Shown: positions 1-7,136 of the stretch, piece by piece
How positions within the stretch are numbered: the stretch's first letter is position 1
Layout: each line of letters opens with the position of its first letter
Origin: an uncultured Bacilli bacterium
GTDB taxonomy: Bacteria; Bacillota_I; Bacilli_A; RF39; UBA660
NCBI GenBank assembly: GCA_947628125.1
Contig: CANQYR010000042.1
Span: forward strand, 1-8,375
Reading direction: 5' to 3'
DNA: 8,375 bases
The notes under the pieces: model-generated
Told to the model about the DNA's origin: nothing
Seen by the model: the letters and a program-made list of their open reading frames with translations, nothing else
The model's database searches: none
Made by a program: the position numbers and the translations under genes

Positions 1-5
1 TTCAT
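1..5 (-). CDS. start codon of next gene (5' end only)
   Basis: Only the first five bases of this gene, ATG plus AA, lie in the window, reading leftward out of it. The start is supported by a purine-rich AGGAAGTGG stretch at 12-20 and a promoter at 28-58. The end of the preceding operon is separated from it by a terminator. Nothing can be said about the product. Its position beside a polysaccharide operon, and the poly-G tract in its promoter, make a surface-related role plausible, but that is inference only. Confidence 0.45.
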
Positions 6-27
6 ATAGGACCACTTCCTATTATCA

Positions 28-58
28 CTTATAACATACTACCCCCCCCCTGTGTCAA
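28..58 (-). promoter_or_regulatory. promoter with a G9 tract in the spacer, candidate phase-variable promoter
   Basis: On the minus strand a perfect TTGACA -35 box lies at 58-53. An extended -10 (TG at 36-35, one base, then TATAAG at 33-28) follows 19 nt later; a TTATAA reading at 34-29 would give 18 nt. The spacer holds an uninterrupted run of nine G (C on the plus strand, 42-50). The predicted transcription start near 21-22 falls just ahead of the AGGAAGTGG ribosome-binding region and the ATG at 5. The same TATGTTATA core occurs in the promoter at 7108-7136, which supports the -10 assignment. Homopolymer G tracts in promoter spacers change length by strand slippage and switch transcription in other bacteria, for example Neisseria porA and opc. 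One or two fewer G would give the optimal 17-18 nt spacing. Confidence 0.7.
42..50. repeat. homopolymer tract, nine C on plus strand (nine G on minus strand)
   Basis: Nine consecutive C in DNA of roughly 30% GC is very unlikely by chance and is the only such tract in the window. It sits exactly between the -35 and -10 boxes of the promoter at 28-58. It is a simple-sequence contingency-locus candidate. Its exact length is also a place where sequencing or assembly can be wrong by one or two bases. Confidence 0.9.
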
Positions 59-60
59 TT

Positions 61-88
61 AAAAAAAAAGAACTCTTACAAATTCTTT
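61..88 (-). terminator. intrinsic terminator of the polysaccharide operon
   Basis: Minus-strand hairpin beginning inside the TAA stop codon of the last operon gene. An 8-bp stem, AAAGAATT (88-81) with AGTTCTTT (74-67) including one G-U pair, encloses a 6-nt loop TGTAAG. Nine T (69-61) overlap and follow the 3' arm. The stem is AT-rich and weak, but the long T-tract and position fit Rho-independent termination. The next promoter's -35 box begins only two bases after the T-tract. Confidence 0.75.
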
Positions 89-1976
89 ATAAATGCCAAA
101 CCTTCTTCAAAAATTCATAACGTTCCTCAATTAACTTTTTCTGCTTCTCATCAAGACCATAAGTCTTCTCAAAATAATTATGAATACTCTTAATTTCCTC
201 TAAATGCTTAGACTTCTTCATCACACTCGAAACATTATTACCATGAACACGATAATAATTAAGAGTCCTATTACAATAAACAATATTTCCTTGACACATA
301 ACATTTACATAGAAAAGCCAATCACCAGCCTGCCTATACTCACTAGAAATATCAAAAAACTTATCATAATCATCCTTCTTAAACAAACAAGAAGAAACAT
401 TAGCAATCGTATTATTCAAAAAACTATACTCATTATATTCAGATAAACCACTATTGACATAAGAATTATCCCAGTGACCTGTCTTTAAAATATCAATCTC
501 TGGCTTTATAGACGGCAAAATTACCTTTCCATTTTTGTCAATAAAAGCTGTATCACAATAACAAATACGCACATCCAAAACATCCTTAATCAAAGAAAGC
601 AACGCCCCAACCAGTCTTTTATCACAATAATCATCAGCCTCACAAATCCAAACATAATCACCACTTGCCAAATCAAAACCCTTCTGCCATTGCTTAAAAG
701 GTGAACCACTATTCTTCTTATTAAAAACACATTTAACACTTAAATAAGGGCTAAGCAAAGCCTTCAAATCATTTATAACCTTTAAACTATCATCACTAGA
801 ACAATCATCCAAAATAATCAGCTCATTAATCTTCGCATCCTGACTTAATATACTATAAACCCGCTCCTTCAAAAACCTAGCATAATTATAATTAGGAATA
901 ACAGCCGAAACAGATACATCTTGTTTTTTTCCAAACTGCCTTTTAGCAAGCTTTACCAAAATATCATCATTAACTTCCTTAATCACAGACCTTTTAAAAC
1001 ACTTCTTATATAACTGCATACTAAAAATAAGAACAGAATTAATAAAATACAAACGCTTTTCTAAAGTAAAAAACAACAACCTATAATAAACCTTACTTTT
1101 ACCATGCTCATTAGATAAAAAAGTTTTCAAATACTTATTGTTTTTAATATCGTAATCCAAAATCTTTTTCCCATACTTCCTTATAATCCTTAACCTTTTA
1201 GAAAAAGAAGGAATATTACAAATCACATAAACATAAAGAAGCAAAAGCTGTTGATAAACCAAAATATCCAAAATATCATTTGCCAAAGGATGATCCTTTA
1301 TCTTCAAAAACGCCCCCTTTACCCCATCAAAAATATCAAAACGCTTCTCACTAAAATCACTGTTTTGAATAGAACCAGACCTTTGCACATAATAATAAAA
1401 CACACCCGGAACATAACTAATCTTTTTAGCCTTTACAAGCGCTGGAATAACAACCGCGATATCCTCATTAACCTTACCACAAGCAAACTTGGACAACAAA
1501 CTTTTCTTAAACAACTTATTACAACAAGAACTAACCAAACCATTATTAATCAAATTAAGTAAAGACATATCACCATCAAGCCCTAAAACATCCTTATAAG
1601 TACCATCATATTCATAATAAAGACGCATATCACAAATAGAAACTTCCGATTTTTCACTTATAATACTAGCCATTAACTTCTCATAAAAATCACTTTCCAC
1701 ATAATCATCAGAATCAATAAAACCCACATAAGACCCACTACAATTATCTAAACCAACATTCCTCGAATACGCCAAACCATAATTCTTATCATTGTGAATA
1801 ACCTTAACATTACTAGCTTTAATACTATCTAAATAAGCACCAGATCCATCACTACTACCATCATCAATCAATATTAACTCCATATTCTTATAACTTTGCT
1901 TCAAAAGACAATCAACACACTTCTTAACAAACTTCTTCGTATTATACACACAAACAATAACCGATATCTTCTCCAT
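87..1976 (-). CDS. bimodular family 2 glycosyltransferase (two GT2 domains)
   Basis: A 629-aa protein with two GT-A fold GT2 modules. The N-terminal module B (about 1-240) opens with ISVIVCVYN, has the nucleotide-binding DDGSSDGS (38-45) and the metal-binding YVGFIDSDD (DXD-type, 88-91). An ED pair at 171-172 is a candidate for the catalytic-base region. A linker of about 110 residues, basic and partly hydrophobic, follows. The C-terminal module A (about 353-600) has SAVIPNYNYA, DDCSSDDS (390-397), ICEADD (446-449), NNTIANVSS, AGDW (550-553) and NYYRVHG. Both modules keep their binding motifs, so two sugar transfers from nucleotide sugars to a lipid-linked glycan at the inner membrane face are likely; the sugars cannot be told from sequence. 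No signal peptide is seen. The ATG at 1976 follows GGGAGGA (1990-1984) by 7 nt and lies 3 nt past the previous stop. Its modules are homologous to those of the 918-aa protein upstream but in the opposite order. Confidence 0.93.
   Translation of the reverse strand: MEKISVIVCVYNTKKFVKKCVDCLLKQSYKNMELILIDDGSSDGSGAYLDSIKASNVKVIHNDKNYGLAYSRNVGLDNCSGSYVGFIDSDDYVESDFYEKLMASIISEKSEVSICDMRLYYEYDGTYKDVLGLDGDMSLLNLINNGLVSSCCNKLFKKSLLSKFACGKVNEDIAVVIPALVKAKKISYVPGVFYYYVQRSGSIQNSDFSEKRFDIFDGVKGAFLKIKDHPLANDILDILVYQQLLLLYVYVICNIPSFSKRLRIIRKYGKKILDYDIKNNKYLKTFLSNEHGKSKVYYRLLFFTLEKRLYFINSVLIFSMQLYKKCFKRSVIKEVNDDILVKLAKRQFGKKQDVSVSAVIPNYNYARFLKERVYSILSQDAKINELIILDDCSSDDSLKVINDLKALLSPYLSVKCVFNKKNSGSPFKQWQKGFDLASGDYVWICEADDYCDKRLVGALLSLIKDVLDVRICYCDTAFIDKNGKVILPSIKPEIDILKTGHWDNSYVNSGLSEYNEYSFLNNTIANVSSCLFKKDDYDKFFDISSEYRQAGDWLFYVNVMCQGNIVYCNRTLNYYRVHGNNVSSVMKKSKHLEEIKSIHNYFEKTYGLDEKQKKLIEERYEFLKKVWHL
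393..416. repeat. 24-nt perfect direct repeat copy 1 (module A, NNTIANVS region)
   Basis: Identical to 4136-4159. It codes for the NNTIANVS motif of module A in the 629-aa enzyme. A second perfect 23-nt repeat in module A pairs 796-818 with 4545-4567 and codes for the ILDDCSS motif. Confidence 0.85.
1345..1391. repeat. direct repeat copy 1 (module B, YVQRSGSIQNS region)
   Basis: A 47-nt segment that matches 3111-3157 in the same orientation with three mismatches. It encodes the conserved QRSGSIQNS...FSEKR part of module B in the 629-aa glycosyltransferase. The level of DNA identity is far above the rest of the two modules. Confidence 0.85.
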
Positions 1977-1979
1977 AAA

Positions 1980-2798
1980 CTATTCCTCCCACACTTTCAA
2001 AAGCTTCTCTAAAGACTTAATAACATTCTCTGTCCTAAAAACCAAAGACTTTGAAACAAACTCTAAACTCTTACCTTCCTTATGCAAAATCTCTAAACTA
2101 GGATCATAAACAAAAGTCAAATGCTCCTTAACCATTCGGTGATACAAAAAATCCTCCTCATGATACAAAAACGTATCATCACAAAAAGCCGAATACTTTT
2201 TTAAATACCTCTTAGCAAAAATCAAAGCACATCCGTGAAGCGCCACATTTTCTTCCTTAGAAGAACCATTTTCCAAAACAACAAGTAAAAACCTCTTCTT
2301 AATACCCAAATAAATACGCAGTAAAAAACTCAAAAAAGAACTCTTGTAAATAAAAAGTAACCGCCTTTGATACTTAAGCTCCCTTAAAACATCATCATAA
2401 CTTTTTAAAGGCAAATAAGGATTAACTGAACCCGAGGCAAAACCACTTATAATCTTTGGCCCCATAACATCAAATGCTAAAGCATCATAACTAGACTGAA
2501 CCTTATCTATCCAATTACAATCTAAAATCACCGTATCATTATTAATAACACTAACAAAATCAGGATCATACTCCAAAGCCTTTAAAACCCCTAAATTATT
2601 AGCCTTAGCAAAACCTAAATTCTCATCCAAAATAATTAAATCATCAACCTTTTTCTTAATAACTAAAGCCTCATCACTACTTAAACTAGCATTATCAACA
2701 ACAATAATCTTCTTATCACCAACAACATTTCTAACCGAAGAAATACACTCCAAAGTATCAGATAAACCCTTATAATGTAAAATAACAAAACAATGCAT
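1980..2798 (-). CDS. rhamnosyltransferase-like family 2 glycosyltransferase
   Basis: A 272-aa single-domain GT2 enzyme of the broad WcaE/RfbF-like group (COG1216 type), to which many rhamnosyltransferases belong. Visible motifs in order: FVILHYKG at the N-terminus, VDNAS (34-38), NLGFAKANN (60-68, typical of this group), the metal-binding VINNDT (NNDT 86-89), HGCALIFAK (188-196), the acidic YHEEDF (212-217, catalytic-base region) and ILHKEG (237-242). Residues 147-175 form a basic and hydrophobic stretch that may attach the enzyme peripherally to the membrane. The length is slightly short for the group (often about 280-320). It probably adds one sugar to the lipid-linked glycan built by this operon; rhamnose is only a family-based guess. 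The start at 2798 follows AGGTGG (2808-2803), which overlaps the preceding gene's stop, with an 8-nt gap between genes. Confidence 0.92.
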   Translation of the reverse strand: MHCFVILHYKGLSDTLECISSVRNVVGDKKIIVVDNASLSSDEALVIKKKVDDLIILDENLGFAKANNLGVLKALEYDPDFVSVINNDTVILDCNWIDKVQSSYDALAFDVMGPKIISGFASGSVNPYLPLKSYDDVLRELKYQRRLLFIYKSSFLSFLLRIYLGIKKRFLLVVLENGSSKEENVALHGCALIFAKRYLKKYSAFCDDTFLYHEEDFLYHRMVKEHLTFVYDPSLEILHKEGKSLEFVSKSLVFRTENVIKSLEKLLKVWEE

Positions 2799-2806
2799 AA
2801 CACCAC

Positions 2807-5563
2807 CTACCTAATTAACTTCATAATCTTATCAACATCATAATTTCGAATCATCTCCAATAGTGATATTGCCTTATGCTGCTCTAAATACTTTCGCACA
2901 TAATAATTATCATCAAAAGAACCAAGCTCATTAAAACGCTCACAAAAAAGCCAAACATAATCACGGTTATTAAGCTTACCAATTGTAAAAAATAGTAAAC
3001 CTAACAACTGATGCGTAACAACATTACCCATCACCTTCATCCTAACATCCTTGCTACATCCCTTGACATTTTCTTTGCATATCTTGACAGTGTCAAAAAT
3101 GTCAAATCTTTTCTCACTAAAACCACTATTTTGAATAGAGCCAGACCTTTGCACATACTTATAAAAAGGACTAACAACATGAAACATACTCTTACTTCTC
3201 ACAAACAAAACCGGACTTATAGCCACATCCTCATTGTTATAATTAACAGGAAAAGATAAACCATCATACAAATCTCTTCTCACCAGCTTATTCCAAGAAG
3301 CCGCCATCAAAGGATTATCCAAAACCCTAACCAAAGGATCATCATCCAAATAATTTTCCATACTGCAATAACGAATGCTTCCATCATCATAAACCATCAA
3401 AACATCACTATAAACAATATCATAACCACCATCAATAGCCACCTTAAGCATCACATCAAACATATTAAAAGACACATAATCATCAGAATCAACAAAACCA
3501 ACATATCTTCCTCTAGCCTTAGAAAGTCCCAAATTCTTAACCGAAGATAAACCCCCATTTTCCTTCTTTATATAAACAATATTATCATACTTCTTCAAAT
3601 AACGGCAAATTATTTTCTCACTACCATCAGTTGAACCATCATTAATAATTATCACCTCACTTTTTAAAGGCAAAGAAGTTAAAACCGAATTCAAACACCT
3701 ATCTAAATAAGCCGATACATTATAAACCGGAATAATAATGCTAAGTAACACCTCATCATTAACATTTCGCATACAAGTCAAATCACTCAAAGAAACATTT
3801 TCATAATAAAGCTCCTCATCACTTATCATCAGCCTTGATTTTTCATTTTCCCTACGACAAAGAACCAAATCCCGCATCAAATTATCATACGAAACATCCG
3901 CATAAATACTATCTTGAACACTTACAATCTCCTTATAATGCGTAAAAGAAGAAGTACTTGAAGTCACACTATTCTTATGCATTCGATGATAATTTAAAGC
4001 CTCATCACAATAACTAATCTTTCCAAAAAGCAAAACCTTACTATAAAAATACCAATCACCAGCCAAACGATAAGCCATCGCCTCTTTTAAAAACTTACCA
4101 AAAGAAATATCCTTCCTTTTATTAAAAACAACACTAGAAACATTAGCAATCGTATTATTAATACCCAAAACCTCTTTTAACTCATCAACACCATCATTAA
4201 TATAGCCATTATTCCAATGACCACAAGAAAAAACATCAATCCAATCCCTTAAATTTTTCTTAAACACCTTGCCATTTTCATCAATTGCCTTCGACTCAGC
4301 ATAAGAAATAACCACTAAAGGATCAGAAAATCCCTTCATAACTGCCCGAAGAAAATAATGGCTACATAAATCATCAGCCTCACAAATCCATAAATAATCA
4401 CCACTAGACACATCAAAAGCCTTAAGCCACTGCTTAAAAACATTCCCACTATTACGCTTATTTTTTATAAACTTAAACTTAATATGGGGATAATTCTTCT
4501 TAACCATTTTCTCAATATCCAAAATAACATCCACACTATTATCGCTAGAACAATCATCCAAAATAATTAACTCATAAATAGGATAATTTTGCTTTAAAAT
4601 ACAATCAACACGCATAGGTAAATAAGAAGCATAATTATAATTAGGAATAACAACGCTCACCTTCTTAACATCCCTAGCCTTAAAATACTTAAAAAACTTA
4701 AAATGTAAACGATAATCTAACTTGTTAAAAATCAAAGTTCCATACATAACCAAACATAAAGGCACGATAAAAGCTAAATAACCAATCGAAACATTCATAA
4801 AAAAGCAAAACAAAATCGCCAAAAAACTACTCAAACAAAACCCAAAAGAACCATTATGAAAAGAAAAAATAACCAAACCAACCAAACTAAATAAAAACCA
4901 TAAAGGATAACTACTAAACAAAGAAAACGAAAAAGGAAAAACCTTAAGCAAAAAAAATAAACAAACCAAAAAAGGTACAAAAACTATTAACATATTCTTA
5001 AAAGATGCCCTAAACAACTTATACATAATTATTAATAAACAAACTAAACATAAAGGATTTGCAAAAACACTTAAAATGCTTAGCCCAAATAAAACAAGTA
5101 ACTTAACCACATTCTTAAGCCGCCAAAAACTAACCATATCCAAATTATTAACAACATAAAACATCAAAAGACATAATGGCAAAAAAACATAACCATAAAC
5201 AAATGGCATCACAAATAAACCAATAACACTGCACATAAAAGCACACTTCTTGCCAACTAACCTCCTAGCATATAAATAAACACCATACACACTCATAAAA
5301 TAACTAACATAAGCAAAAAAAGAAAAATCAAACCATAACAAAATACCTAAATGTAACAAAGTAATCAAAACTAAAAAAATAAACTCAGACTTCAAAGAAA
5401 AATCTTCCGCTTTAACAAACAAACCACGAATATGAAAACCAACATCAAACAAAAGGAAACATCCTATCAAAGAAACAACATAAAAACCTAAACTATACTC
5501 ACAAAAATAGCAACATAATAAAACCAACAAACAACCAAAAAAACTTGTAATTACTTTATCCAT
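2807..5563 (-). CDS. membrane domain fused to two family 2 glycosyltransferase modules
   Basis: A 918-aa three-part protein. Residues 1-290 are strongly hydrophobic with perhaps 9-12 membrane segments. The pattern, including a loop with FDVGFHIRG and a later FANPL segment, vaguely recalls GT-C fold membrane glycosyltransferases, but I cannot assign a family. Module A (about 302-556) has VSVVIPNYNYA, DDCSSDNS (336-343), ICEADD (395-398), NNTIANVSS, AGDW (501-504) and NYHRMH. Module B (about 606-850) has LSIIIPVYN, NDGSTDGS (641-648), VGFVDSDD (DSDD 692-695), NNEDVA (776-781) and YVQRSGSIQNS (803-813). The GT2 modules should face the cytoplasm and transfer sugars to a lipid-linked acceptor; the membrane part may anchor them or have its own activity. 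The ATG at 5563 follows GAAGAGG (5578-5572) by 8 nt, 3 nt after the permease stop. Most GT2 enzymes have 250-350 residues, so this is an unusual fusion. The membrane-encoding part is exceptionally T-rich and C-poor on the coding strand. Confidence 0.93.
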   Translation of the reverse strand: MDKVITSFFGCLLVLLCCYFCEYSLGFYVVSLIGCFLLFDVGFHIRGLFVKAEDFSLKSEFIFLVLITLLHLGILLWFDFSFFAYVSYFMSVYGVYLYARRLVGKKCAFMCSVIGLFVMPFVYGYVFLPLCLLMFYVVNNLDMVSFWRLKNVVKLLVLFGLSILSVFANPLCLVCLLIIMYKLFRASFKNMLIVFVPFLVCLFFLLKVFPFSFSLFSSYPLWFLFSLVGLVIFSFHNGSFGFCLSSFLAILFCFFMNVSIGYLAFIVPLCLVMYGTLIFNKLDYRLHFKFFKYFKARDVKKVSVVIPNYNYASYLPMRVDCILKQNYPIYELIILDDCSSDNSVDVILDIEKMVKKNYPHIKFKFIKNKRNSGNVFKQWLKAFDVSSGDYLWICEADDLCSHYFLRAVMKGFSDPLVVISYAESKAIDENGKVFKKNLRDWIDVFSCGHWNNGYINDGVDELKEVLGINNTIANVSSVVFNKRKDISFGKFLKEAMAYRLAGDWYFYSKVLLFGKISYCDEALNYHRMHKNSVTSSTSSFTHYKEIVSVQDSIYADVSYDNLMRDLVLCRRENEKSRLMISDEELYYENVSLSDLTCMRNVNDEVLLSIIIPVYNVSAYLDRCLNSVLTSLPLKSEVIIINDGSTDGSEKIICRYLKKYDNIVYIKKENGGLSSVKNLGLSKARGRYVGFVDSDDYVSFNMFDVMLKVAIDGGYDIVYSDVLMVYDDGSIRYCSMENYLDDDPLVRVLDNPLMAASWNKLVRRDLYDGLSFPVNYNNEDVAISPVLFVRSKSMFHVVSPFYKYVQRSGSIQNSGFSEKRFDIFDTVKICKENVKGCSKDVRMKVMGNVVTHQLLGLLFFTIGKLNNRDYVWLFCERFNELGSFDDNYYVRKYLEQHKAISLLEMIRNYDVDKIMKLIR
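3111..3157. repeat. direct repeat copy 2 (module B, YVQRSGSIQNS region)
   Basis: Partner of 1345-1391, located 1766 bp away in the 918-aa glycosyltransferase gene. Recombination between the two copies would delete the intervening 272-aa gene and fuse the two large enzymes in frame. Confidence 0.85.
4136..4159. repeat. 24-nt perfect direct repeat copy 2 (module A, NNTIANVS region)
   Basis: Identical to 393-416 and 3743 bp from it. The other module A repeat pair (796-818 and 4545-4567) has nearly the same spacing, 3749 bp, as expected for two collinear homologous modules. Confidence 0.85.
4694..5563 (-). other. multi-pass membrane domain of the 918-aa glycosyltransferase
   Basis: Residues 1-290 of the 918-aa protein. 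They consist of successive hydrophobic runs rich in Phe, Leu, Val and Cys, with short basic connectors such as YARRLVGKK (98-106), WRLKNVVK (147-154) and YKLFRASFK (181-189). A basic segment FKFFKYFKARDVKK (288-301) joins it to the first GT2 module. I recognise no catalytic motif with confidence. It could be a membrane anchor, a lipid-carrier-binding unit or a reduced GT-C-like domain. Confidence 0.75.
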
Positions 5564-5566
5564 AAC

Positions 5567-6340
5567 TTAAACCTCTTCGGCAAAACCCTTCTCTAGCTTT
5601 CGAAAAACAAGCAACCCAAACACAAACAAAAATATAGATAAAACCACAATATAAATTAAACTACCAAAAGAAGGAGTAGTCTTATAATATAAAACATTTC
5701 GATAAGCATCAATCAAATGAGCCATAGGGTTTAAATAAAGCACCCATCTAATCTTAAGTGGAAACATATTCGCATTATACAAAATAGGCGTTGCATAAAA
5801 TAAAAGCATCACAAAAAAATTAATCAAATACTCAACATCCCTAACATACACATCAATCGCACTTAAAATAAACAACAAACCTAAACTTAAAATCGACTGA
5901 ATTATCGCAATAAAAGGAACCCATAAAATATGAATACTAAAACCAATACCACTAAACAAAATAAACAAAATAACAATTATAAACGATATAAAGAAATTAA
6001 CCAAACCAGCACTTACAACCGAAATAGGCAAAATCTCACGTGGAAAATATACCTTTTTAATAATCCCACCATTTATCCAAACACAATTAGTACCCTGCGT
6101 TATAACTGTAGTAAAAAAATTCCAAGGAATAATAGCCACAATCAAAAAGATCAAATAATTATCCTCAGTATTTCGCAAAATATACGGAAAAACAATCGCA
6201 TAAACAAGCACCATCAAAAGAGGATTCAAAAAAGACCACAAAACTCCTAAAAAAGAACCCTTATACTTTCCTCTAATCTCCTTTTGAATATTAGTTTTTA
6301 ATAACTCCCTATATGCATACAAATTCTTAAACAAACTCAT
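5567..6340 (-). CDS. ABC-2 type polysaccharide export permease (Wzm/TagG/RgpC-like)
   Basis: A 257-aa membrane protein of the ABC-2 family, with a basic N-terminus, about six membrane helices and the family's normal length. Family-type segments visible: the cytoplasmic coupling region RELLKTNIQKEIRGKYKGS followed by LGVLWSFLNPLL, then VYFPREILPIS, DVYVRDVEYL, FYATPILYN and the C-terminal NPMAHLIDAYRNVLYY. It forms the membrane half of the exporter with the ATPase encoded just upstream, moving lipid-linked polysaccharide or teichoic-acid-like polymer across the membrane. I chose the ATG at 6340, 2 nt after the ATPase stop: AAGGTG (6355-6350) lies 9 nt ahead of it. The in-frame GTG at 6352 lies inside that Shine-Dalgarno region and would lack one of its own. 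Related operons often place the permease before the ATPase; here the order is reversed. Which polymer is carried cannot be read from this gene. Confidence 0.94.
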   Translation of the reverse strand: MSLFKNLYAYRELLKTNIQKEIRGKYKGSFLGVLWSFLNPLLMVLVYAIVFPYILRNTEDNYLIFLIVAIIPWNFFTTVITQGTNCVWINGGIIKKVYFPREILPISVVSAGLVNFFISFIIVILFILFSGIGFSIHILWVPFIAIIQSILSLGLLFILSAIDVYVRDVEYLINFFVMLLFYATPILYNANMFPLKIRWVLYLNPMAHLIDAYRNVLYYKTTPSFGSLIYIVVLSIFLFVFGLLVFRKLEKGFAEEV

Positions 6341-6342
6341 AA

Positions 6343-7086
6343 TTATCGACACCTTTCCAAATATGAAGGCAAAACATTCTTAGGCGAACCATCCATCTGA
6401 ACATGACCCTCATAAATCCAAATAGCCCGATCACAAAGCTTTTCAATCTGACCCAAATCATGCGAAACAATTACAATCGTCTTATTACTTTTCTTTAACT
6501 CCTCTAACTTATTAAAACACTTATCCTGAAAATGCTGATCACCAACGGCTAATATCTCATCAATAAGTAAAATATCAGCATCAACATTAATAGCAATTGA
6601 AAAAGCAAGACGCATATACATACCAGATGAATAAGTTCGAACCGGATTATCAATAAAATCGCCAAGCTCCGAAAAAGCAATAATATCATCAATTCTCTTA
6701 TCAATATCAGATCTAGTAAGACCAAAAATCGCGGCATTAAAATAAATATTTTCCCGACCCGTAAAATCCTGATGAAAACCAGCTCCAAGTTCAAGAAGAG
6801 AAGTAAGCTTACCCCGCGTTATAATCTTACCACTATTAGGATAAATTATCTTTGTCATTAACTTCAAAAGCGTACTCTTACCCGAACCATTAACGCCAAT
6901 TAACCCAACAGTTTCACCCTTTTTAATCTTCAAACTAATATTTTTTAAAGCCGTATATAACTCATTTTTATTAGTCTTCCAAAAAACTAAATACTCTTTC
7001 AAAGTATGAGCCTTATCATAATAAATCTTAAAACTTTTAGTAACATTAATAACCTCAATAGCATACAAAGAATCATTACTCTTCAT
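6343..7086 (-). CDS. ABC transporter ATPase for polysaccharide/teichoic acid export (Wzt/TagH/RgpD-like)
   Basis: A 247-aa nucleotide-binding subunit. Numbered from the ATG at 7086: an N-terminal AIEVINVTKSFKIYYD with the extended HTLKEYL region typical of this subfamily, Walker A GVNGSGKST (64-72), LLELGAGFHQDFTGREN (97-113, a hallmark of O-antigen/teichoic-acid exporters in the Q-loop region), signature YSSGM (152-156), Walker B ILLIDE (172-177), AVGD D-loop region and H-loop SHD (H209). It powers the permease encoded next. It ends soon after the nucleotide-binding domain, so it lacks the C-terminal carbohydrate-binding domain of some Wzt proteins that read chain-end caps. The ATG at 7086 is preferred because AGGTGA (7100-7095) lies 8 nt before it; the in-frame GTG at 7098 falls inside that site. 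First gene of the operon, with its own promoter at 7108-7136. Confidence 0.95.
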   Translation of the reverse strand: MKSNDSLYAIEVINVTKSFKIYYDKAHTLKEYLVFWKTNKNELYTALKNISLKIKKGETVGLIGVNGSGKSTLLKLMTKIIYPNSGKIITRGKLTSLLELGAGFHQDFTGRENIYFNAAIFGLTRSDIDKRIDDIIAFSELGDFIDNPVRTYSSGMYMRLAFSIAINVDADILLIDEILAVGDQHFQDKCFNKLEELKKSNKTIVIVSHDLGQIEKLCDRAIWIYEGHVQMDGSPKNVLPSYLERCR

Positions 7087-7093
7087 ATAGATT

Positions 7094-7100
7094 ATCACCT
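7094..7100 (-). promoter_or_regulatory. ribosome binding site that fixes the ATPase start
   Basis: AGGTGAT matches the anti-Shine-Dalgarno complement very well and stands 7-8 nt ahead of the ATG at 7086. It overlaps the alternative GTG at 7098, which makes that longer start unlikely. Confidence 0.85.
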
Positions 7101-7107
7101 CTATTTA

Positions 7108-7136
7108 AGTATAACATAAAAAAGTTTATAAACCAA
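7108..7136 (-). promoter_or_regulatory. extended -10 promoter of the export/glycosyltransferase operon
   Basis: On the minus strand, TATACT (7113-7108) is preceded by TG plus one base (7116-7114), an extended -10. A weak -35, TTGGTT (7136-7131), stands 17 nt upstream and overlaps the end of the preceding terminator's T-tract. Transcription would start near 7101-7102, giving a very short leader that begins around the AGGTGAT ribosome binding site. No promoter-like spacing is available within the operon, so all five genes probably depend on this site. Confidence 0.7.

Noticed and set aside
204..1562. Open frames on the plus strand inside the 629-aa glycosyltransferase gene (204-446 and 1251-1562)
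   Set aside because: They are antisense to a well-supported gene, give low-complexity Ile/Thr/Asn-rich products and have no ribosome binding site. They result from the C-poor coding strand opposite.
6340..6352. GTG at 6352 as the permease start, overlapping the ATPase gene
   Set aside because: It coincides with the AAGGTG ribosome binding site of the ATG at 6340 and has no site of its own.
7086..7098. GTG at 7098 as the ATPase start
   Set aside because: It lies within the AGGTGAT Shine-Dalgarno motif that serves the ATG at 7086 and adds only four non-conserved residues.
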